Positions 6,599-9,294 of a stretch of DNA of 9,294 nucleotides are shown here, in pieces. The stretch lies in NCBI RefSeq assembly GCF_003480435.1, contig NZ_QUJB01000040.1:1-9294 (forward strand), given 5' to 3'. Numbering within the stretch: the first letter of the stretch is position 1; each line of letters begins with the position of its first letter. Origin of the DNA: Clostridium sp. AM30-24. GTDB lineage: Bacteria; Bacillota; Clostridia; Lachnospirales; Lachnospiraceae. Below the pieces are notes generated by a model, which did not search any database, was not told the DNA's origin, and saw only the letters and a list, made by a program, of their open reading frames with translations. The position numbers were made by a program, and so were the translations under genes.

Positions 6599-6739
6599 GC
6601 GGATGGAAGAATCGTCAGAGATTATTACGCTGAATTACATGAAGAGGCACTCCAGCTGCCGGAGGATGCTGGTGACGAGGACGAAGAAGTGGATGTCAAC
6701 GAGGACTACGAGGCAGAATCGGACGATGAACCTGTCTGA
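6599..6739 (+). pseudogene. 3' remnant of an unidentified gene with an acidic tail
   Basis: Codons 6599-6739 read ADGRIVRDYYAELHEEALQLP followed by a strongly acidic tail ending SDDEPV and a TGA stop. A stop at 6596-6598 closes the frame upstream, and no ATG, GTG or TTG start with a ribosome binding site lies between. The residue composition looks like a real protein C-terminus. The frame upstream of 6596 (FFSE in another phase) could be its continuation, implying a frameshift. I do not recognise the family. The overlapping frame from 6602 to 6743 is also open but reads as a basic, low-plausibility sequence. A good terminator follows 20 bases after the stop, supporting the idea that a gene once ended here. 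Confidence 0.4.
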
Positions 6740-6759
6740 TTAAGGCAGTGTTGACCTGT

Positions 6760-6785
6760 GGGGCGGCTGAGAAGCCGTCCCTTTT
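6760..6785 (+). terminator. Rho-independent terminator
   Basis: A 9-bp stem (GGGGCGGCT at 6760-6768 with AGCCGTCCC at 6773-6781, one G-T pair) has a GAGA tetraloop and is followed by TTTT. It marks the right edge of the GC-rich block. Confidence 0.8.
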
Positions 6786-6786
6786 A

Positions 6787-6834
6787 CATAGCTAAATGGT
6801 TTGTGAATGAACTATTTTGAGCTATGAAGCTATG
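6787..6834. repeat. CATAGC/GCTATG short repeats
   Basis: GCTATG occurs twice in direct orientation (6821-6826 and 6829-6834, two bases apart) and once inverted as CATAGC at 6787-6792. With the flanking A/T this gives an ATAGCT...AGCTAT dyad with about 26 bases between arms. It lies at the composition change and could be an operator or a junction scar. Confidence 0.3.
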
Positions 6835-6878
6835 GAATCTGTAGGTGATATCTGGTAAAATAGGAGGTAAGAACAGCG

Positions 6879-7016
6879 ATGCAAATCGGAATTGACCGAG
6901 CTGAAAGAGAAGGATGCTTGTTGCCCGAAAGACAAGAAGATGGAAGTAGAAGAAAACAAAAAATAATTTTTTATATGAAAGGCTGGTTGCAGAATGTCAA
7001 AACAAAATATTTATGA
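6879..7016 (+). pseudogene. Small reading frame with strong ribosome binding site, possibly frameshifted
   Basis: AGGAGGT at 6862-6868 lies 10 bases before ATG 6879. That frame gives 45 residues (MQIGIDRAEREGCLLPE onward) and runs 23 bases into the methyltransferase gene. The +1 frame in the same stretch (6889-6966) reads LTELKEKDACCPKDKKMEV and ends in TAA. Its Lys/Glu-rich composition looks more protein-like, yet it has no good start. A one-base indel between 6879 and 6892 would join the ribosome binding site to that frame. I do not recognise either product. The intact short frame may instead couple translation to the methyltransferase, which has a poor ribosome binding site. Confidence 0.3.
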
Positions 7017-7743
7017 TAATGATTTATTTTACGAAAACTTCGAGAAAATACGTAGCAAAGAAATCAATTTTAATGATATTATTGAGACACCAATAATATT
7101 AGGAATGATACCTGAACTATATAAAAAGAAAGTATTAGATATTGGATGTGGTATGGGGCAACATGCACTTCAATATTCAAAGAAAGGGGCGTTATCCGTT
7201 CTTGGAATTGATATATCGGAAAAAATGTTAGCATATGCAAGAAAAAATAATGCTGCCTCTAATATTGAATACAGAAGACTGGCTTTTGAAGAATTGGATG
7301 ATTTAGAGGAAAAGTTTGATGTTATTACAAGTTCATTGGCTTTTGATTATGTAGAAAATTTTGAAAGGCTTATGAAACAGATTTATAGTCACTTGAATGA
7401 AAATGGCAAATGTGTTTTTTCGATGTCACACCCAATAAGTACAGCATATGATGGGACTTTTGACAGATATACCAGAACAGAAACTGGAGAAAGATTATAT
7501 GCTAATCTACGAAATTACGGAATAGAGGGTAAGCGTGTTATTCATTGGGTAGTAGATGAATATGAACTTTATCATAGAACGATTTCAACATTAATAAATG
7601 ATATTGTTTCTGCTGGATTTATTATTGAGGAATGTCAGGAATCAAAAGTACCAGAATCAATTAGAGAAAAGCGAGCAGATATGTTTGGAGGAGTTATTCA
7701 TCAGCCAGACTTTATTTTTTTTAGGTGTGGAAAGAAAAATTAA
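6994..7743 (+). CDS. Class I SAM-dependent methyltransferase
   Basis: This encodes 249 residues. The SAM-binding motif I is VLDIGCGMGQHA (47-58), followed by the acidic residue of motif II in GIDIS (D73) and the motif FDVITSSLAFDYV (about 108-120), all typical of the Methyltransf_11/25-type Rossmann fold. The C-terminal third (FSMSHPIS, later IREKRADMFGG) should shape the acceptor site, but its substrate cannot be read from sequence. The gene is clearly AT-rich compared with the kinase operon, suggesting a separate, acquired origin. AAAGG lies about 12 bases before the ATG, farther than usual, and an upstream short frame overlaps the start. It is not a recognised rRNA resistance methylase. 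Confidence 0.87.
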   Translation: MSKQNIYDNDLFYENFEKIRSKEINFNDIIETPIILGMIPELYKKKVLDIGCGMGQHALQYSKKGALSVLGIDISEKMLAYARKNNAASNIEYRRLAFEELDDLEEKFDVITSSLAFDYVENFERLMKQIYSHLNENGKCVFSMSHPISTAYDGTFDRYTRTETGERLYANLRNYGIEGKRVIHWVVDEYELYHRTISTLINDIVSAGFIIEECQESKVPESIREKRADMFGGVIHQPDFIFFRCGKKN

Positions 7744-8260
7744 TATTTTATCTATGTAAAGAACCCGACAAATTCCAGTTGTGCGCCCAGCTAAGGGTGT
7801 GTAGTCAAGCCGGTGGGAATCCGGTTTATCCAAGGTTTAGCCAACCAGATAATAGCGAGTCTTGGGACGATGTCGGAACGGCATCTGACAAGCGTAGACA
7901 GCAAGAAAGCAGGGTTGAATAGTGATTGAGCTTCGAAACGTTAACTTCAGTCGGTCGACGTCTTAACTGGTGCGGAAGACAATACCATGTAATGCGATAT
8001 GGCGAGTGTTATGTGGCACTGCGGAGTCAGAGAACCAATCATGTTTTACATTGTGAATACACATCAACTGGGGAGAACCTGCTGTTTCTCGAAAAAGAGT
8101 ATGAAGTCACAACTGAAAACGGAGGACTTCAAATGAATGGCAGGTAGTCGGACAATCCCATAGTACTGTAGAAACCGGGTAATGCCGATGGAGGGAAGGG
8201 GATTGCATAGTAAAGGTCTTACTGAGGACACATTATCCGTACTCAGGGACGGAGGAAATA

Positions 8261-8557
8261 ATGGAAACGAAATTAGTAAGAATAGCTGAGATATCGGCAA
8301 CATCAAAACATCCTATATTTACATCAGTGTACCACTTGATAAATGAAGATATGCTAAAGCAATGCCATAAGGAATTAGATGGAAACAAAGCAGTCGGAAT
8401 TGACAAGGTGACCAAGGATGAGTATGGGAAGAATCTTGATAGAAATATTAAGGAACTAGTACAGAGGTTGAAAAACAAATCCTTTAAGCCACTTCCGTCA
8501 CTGAGGGTATATATACCCAAAGGAAATGGAAAGAAAACGTACTATTGCTTATATTAA
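8261..8557 (+). pseudogene. Truncated group II intron reverse transcriptase/maturase
   Basis: This encodes 98 residues, starting at an ATG with GGAGG 6 bases upstream. Residues from about 35 (ELDGNKAVGIDKVTKDEY) through RVYIPKGNGKK match the RT-0/RT-1 region of group II intron-encoded proteins, where RPLGI would normally come next. Instead the frame jumps to TYYCLY and stops, and domain V begins 19 bases later. RT blocks 2-7 with the YADD catalytic centre, the maturase X domain and any endonuclease are absent. The clean N-terminus and intact flanks point to one internal deletion with its left breakpoint near 8539. Confidence 0.88.
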
Positions 8558-8575
8558 AGTGAATGTTACTATGAG

Positions 8576-8647
8576 GAGCCGTATGCGGGAAAGCCGCACG
8601 TACGGATCTGTGAGGGGCTAAGATTGAGAGGTCTTAGTCTACTCGAC
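8576..8647 (+). ncRNA. Group II intron domains V and VI
   Basis: Domain V: GAGCCGTA (8576-8583) pairs with TACGGATC (8601-8608), with a two-base CG bulge at 8599-8600 and an upper stem TGCGG/CCGCA (8584-8588, 8594-8598) closed by loop GAAAG. The catalytic AGC triad is at 8577-8579. The partner of its G (8578) is A8606, where the common sequence GGTTC would give U. Domain VI: CTAAGA/TCTTAG stem, then TCTACTCGAC with the presumed branch-point A at 8641. Confidence 0.85.
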
Positions 8648-8917
8648 TTATTGACCAAGAAAAAAATGTTCATCGAAGTTGAACGTGAAATGGCGAGGTA
8701 TGATATCATTGCAGGAAAGATTGCGGATGATGTAACAAACGCTACCCTTACTGCTTACCTTGCCGGGGCTTTCGGGACAGCAGGCGATAAGGAAGCAGAC
8801 GATTTCTGTATCAGACAGTTGCTGCCCAATAAATTAAAAGATCAATATTGCTTTAAAACGGAAGCAGCTATTAAGTGTCTGAAATTTGTGAAAGGTGAGA
8901 AGATATGGCTGAAGTAA
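8648..8917 (+). pseudogene. DUF3990 protein, C-terminal part only
   Basis: From the first base after the intron the frame reads LLTKKKMFIEVEREMARYDII, then GKIADDVTNATLTAYLAG and LKDQYCFKTEAAIKCLKF. The last two parts match the C-terminal half of DUF3990 proteins as I recall them (YD-I-x-G-x-IA-D and the QYCF-T-x-A-x-CL end). DUF3990 is thought to be related to ADP-ribosyltransferase folds. The N-terminal half, which begins with a YHGS-type motif in the family, is missing. Joining the exons at 7780/8648 puts a stop codon (TAA 7757-7759) eight codons upstream, so splicing would not restore it. An internal ATG at 8666 lacks a ribosome binding site. The end overlaps the DUF3791 gene by 13 bases, as in an operon. 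Confidence 0.65.
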
Positions 8918-9135
8918 CAATTCCAAAAGAAAAAATAAATTATACAATAGATCTTCTTATCACTATGGTGACAGATGAGATTGCAGAAGAAACGGGCAGG
9001 GACAGAAAAGAGATATTGACGGATTTTCTATGTTCAAAGACAGGAAAAGCACTGTATGATGAGAAAACAAAACTGTGGTGTAATGGTCCGGCATATATAA
9101 CCGAATTGTATAAGGAAGAATTAGAGAAATCTTGA
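8905..9135 (+). CDS. DUF3791 family small protein
   Basis: This encodes 76 residues starting MAEVTIPKEKINYTIDLL. AAAGGTGA lies about 6 bases before the ATG. The pattern of a short alpha-helical protein with FLCSKTGKALYDEKTKLW in the middle and a closing YITELYKEE fits DUF3791 proteins, which commonly sit next to DUF3990 genes in Clostridia. The pair has the layout of a toxin-antitoxin or other paired system (overlapping genes, one ADP-ribosyltransferase-like), but this is inference. The gene appears complete although its partner is truncated. Confidence 0.65.
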   Translation: MAEVTIPKEKINYTIDLLITMVTDEIAEETGRDRKEILTDFLCSKTGKALYDEKTKLWCNGPAYITELYKEELEKS

Positions 9136-9136
9136 T

Positions 9137-9235
9137 ATGGAATGTGAGTTTAAATTTATACAACAATCCAGGAATGTGCAAAAGCAGTCACCGGAGCTTG
9201 GAACCATCGAAAGAGGTTTCGGCTCCCATAAATAA
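9137..9235 (+). other. Short frame after DUF3791, possible broken gene start
   Basis: ATG 9137 lies one base after the DUF3791 stop and opens 32 codons beginning MECEFKFIQQSRN. After FIQQ, shifting frame by one base gives IQECAKA, which reads as a more natural continuation. This suggests the start of another small gene of the same kind that suffered a one-base loss. The family is not recognised with confidence. Confidence 0.25.
9193..9226 (+). other. Hairpin, possible weak terminator
   Basis: GGAGC (9193-9197) pairs with GCTCC (9222-9226), and GGAACC (9200-9205) with GGTTTC (9215-9220, one G-T pair), around a 9-nt loop. No T run follows, so terminator function is doubtful. Confidence 0.3.
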
Positions 9236-9255
9236 GAAAATCTATCAAAATATAA

Positions 9256-9294
9256 GAGACCGTTTCAAGTTTTGTGTAAACGTTAAAAACTGAT
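9256..9294. mobile_element. Possible left end of an IS256-family insertion sequence, cut by the window
   Basis: The sequence GAGACCGTTTCAAGTTTTG followed by TGTAAACG resembles terminal inverted repeats of IS256-type (mutator) elements, which often carry GAGAC near the tip and TTTTGTGTAAAC further in. Only this end is visible, with no transposase, target duplication or opposite repeat, so it rests on recall of the family pattern. Confidence 0.35.

Larger units (their letters stand above)
7781..8647 (+). mobile_element. Group II intron with a deleted reverse-transcriptase gene
   Basis: The 5' end GTGCGCCCAGCTAAGGGTG fits the GUGYG boundary of bacterial group II introns and is close to the Ll.LtrB 5' end. 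Downstream is several hundred bases of structured, largely non-coding sequence (domains I-III expected), then a short intron-protein frame, domain V (8576-8608) and domain VI with a bulged A at 8641, seven bases before the 3' end CTCGAC at 8647. The total is 867 nt, against about 2-2.5 kb for an intron with a complete protein. The six bases before the 5' end (CCAGTT, 7775-7780) pair perfectly with AACTGG at 7965-7970 in a hairpin loop (GTCTT/AAGAC stem), a good IBS1-EBS1 candidate. A second AACTGG is at 8066-8071. It can no longer make its own maturase, so any splicing or mobility would need help from another copy. Confidence 0.88.

Noticed and set aside
6833..6861. TGG-TAAAAT as an extended -10 promoter for the methyltransferase
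   Set aside because: The -10 would abut AGGAGGT at 6862-6868, so the transcript would start after the ribosome binding site, and the -35 match is poor.
7725..8147. Two plus-strand open frames across the start and domain I of the intron
   Set aside because: The first begins inside the methyltransferase gene and runs into the intron RNA. The second lies wholly in structured intron sequence, and neither has a ribosome binding site or family match.
7781..8260. The long non-coding stretch considered as a riboswitch or T-box leader
   Set aside because: The GTGCGCCC start, the RT fragment, and domains V and VI further on explain it as group II intron domains I-IV.

Overview
The window looks like a piece of a Clostridia chromosome, probably a gut Lachnospiraceae or Oscillospiraceae relative. 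This is inferred from the gene families present: an SPL-type radical SAM protein, a CD1871A-type CXXC microprotein, DUF3990/DUF3791 genes and strong AGGAGG-type ribosome binding sites. It is a mosaic. The block from about 1300 to 6780 is visibly GC-rich, and the stretch from about 6790 to the right end is visibly AT-rich and carries mobile or decayed sequence.

Left end (1-1280): the C-terminal part of a radical SAM protein, cut by the window edge just after where its CxxxCxxC cluster motif should lie, then a strong rho-independent terminator. Next come two similar tiny membrane-protein reading frames. The first looks decayed and the second is intact.

Centre (1308-6433): two divergent operons share one control region. 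The leftward operon encodes, in order, a 48-residue membrane-anchored CXXC microprotein, a polyferredoxin-like membrane 4Fe-4S protein, a TlpA/thioredoxin-fold lipoprotein and an MsrA-MsrB fusion lipoprotein. The genes overlap or sit close together. The likely logic is that electrons from cytosolic ferredoxin-type carriers cross the membrane through the 4Fe-4S protein, pass via CXXC thiols, and drive repair of oxidised methionine outside the membrane. The rightward operon is an OmpR-type response regulator overlapping its HAMP histidine kinase. The shared region holds three TTAAC half-sites, which suggests the regulator controls both sides. The two lipoproteins share unusual methionine-containing motifs (DMSG(N/E)GS and MTG(E/Q)P) just after their lipid anchors.

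Right part (6434-9294): an intergenic stretch with a broken acidic-tailed gene remnant and a terminator, then an AT-rich SAM-dependent methyltransferase. After it lies an 867-nt group II intron whose reverse-transcriptase gene has lost everything after the RT-0/1 region, while the 5' end, domain V and domain VI remain. Just downstream of the intron are the C-terminal part of a DUF3990 gene and an intact overlapping DUF3791 gene, then a short unassigned frame. The last ~40 bases resemble the terminal inverted repeat of an IS256-family element. I see no tRNA, rRNA or CRISPR array.
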